Part shown: piece after piece, positions 63,879 through 64,000 of the stretch
Layout of the letters: each line of letters starts with the position of its first letter
Numbering within the stretch: the first letter of the stretch is position 1
Assembly: GCF_020193575.1 (NCBI RefSeq)
Contig: NZ_JADYVD010000009.1
Location: 98,320-162,319, forward strand
DNA: 64,000 nt
Reading direction: 5' to 3'
From: Ensifer sp. IC4062
Lineage (GTDB): Bacteria; Pseudomonadota; Alphaproteobacteria; Rhizobiales; Rhizobiaceae
Made by a program: the position numbers and the translations under genes
The notes under the pieces: generated by a model
The model's database searches: none
Seen by the model: only the letters and a program-made list of their open reading frames with translations
What the model was told of the DNA's origin: nothing

Positions 63879-64000
63879 GACCCGAGACATAGGTAACGTT
63901 TCGTACCGGACACATGGGTAACACTTTCGGCTTTGGTCGGAGGTGTTGATGCCGTGGAGAGAGTGTTCGGTGATGGAGGAACGTCTTCGTTTTGTCGCTC
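63879..64000 (+). mobile_element. Start of an IS481-type insertion sequence (cut by the window edge)
   Basis: GACCCGAGACATAGGTAACG near 63879 and ACACATGGGTAACAC near 63911 look like the end and subterminal repeats of an IS481-family element. The transposase probably begins at ATG 63949 (GGAGGTGTTG just before it) and reads MPWRECSVMEERLRFVA, the typical N-terminus. The element continues past the window. Confidence 0.75.
63949..64000 (+). CDS. IS481-type transposase, N-terminal fragment
   Basis: Only the first 17 codons are in the window: MPWRECSVMEERLRFVA, matching the start of IS481-family transposases (DDE type). GGAG precedes the ATG by about six bases. Whether the gene is intact cannot be seen. 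Confidence 0.65.
   Translation, partial: MPWRECSVMEERLRFVA

Overview
This is a G+C-rich stretch of an alphaproteobacterial chromosome. Protein sequences, gene order and the dispersed palindromic repeats (RIME-like elements, 'Rhizobium-specific intergenic mosaic elements') point to Sinorhizobium/Ensifer or a close member of the Rhizobiaceae. Most of the window is ordinary core chromosome. I found no rRNA, CRISPR array, prophage or complete mobile element.

Layout. 0-4 kb: the end of a BMP-type (nucleoside/simple sugar) ABC transporter, a FadR/GntR regulator and a CBS-domain membrane protein. 4-10 kb: a minus-strand run ppiD-like, trpD, trpC, moaC, moeA with stop/start overlaps. 10-16 kb: a Na/Pi cotransporter with PhoU domain, glmU, glmS, a GNAT enzyme and a DUF502 membrane protein. 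16-22.5 kb: recG divergent from sdhE-mfd. 22.5-26.8 kb: a FrnE/DsbA-like oxidoreductase, a YejA-like peptide-binding protein, an IalB protein and hspQ. 26.9-30.5 kb: glnB-glnA behind a very good sigma-54 promoter and an upstream NtrC site, then nnrD/E. 30.6-34.5 kb: gpt, a CinA-type protein, small hypothetical genes, a glyoxalase-fold pseudogene and tRNA-Leu(UAA). 34.5-44.6 kb: HAD hydrolase, trkH, ilvA, HlyU protein, Tat-exported cpdB, a membrane diguanylate cyclase, and a divergent lrp-type regulator/ald pair. 44.6-48.6 kb: DUF1203 gene and a compact operon cysK-alaX-sseA-GNAT. 48.8-51.3 kb: SDR, a paired SMR efflux system, tRNA-Asn(GUU), a small membrane protein and tRNA-Cys(GCA).

51.3-64 kb is accessory in character. 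Beyond tRNA-Cys lie a glycogen-debranching-type glucosidase with a GT4 glycosyltransferase, a decayed IS1182-type transposase, a YihY/BrkB protein and a Kup potassium transporter. They are followed by a degenerate copy of the tRNA-Cys 3' half about 8 kb away, which could be the far end of an old tRNA-targeted insertion. After it come a gene-poor stretch, lexA with its own SOS box, a shattered iron-type ABC permease fused to the tail of an ATPase gene, several RIME copies, small secreted or unknown proteins, and the start of an IS481-type element at the right edge.

I did not find a clear new defence, toxin or biosynthetic system. The most distinctive items are the tRNA-Cys-bounded segment, the cysK-alaX-sseA-GNAT operon, three decayed coding regions, repeat elements lying against stop codons, and the glnBA control region. 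Functions are calls from sequence recognition only; no database search was run.
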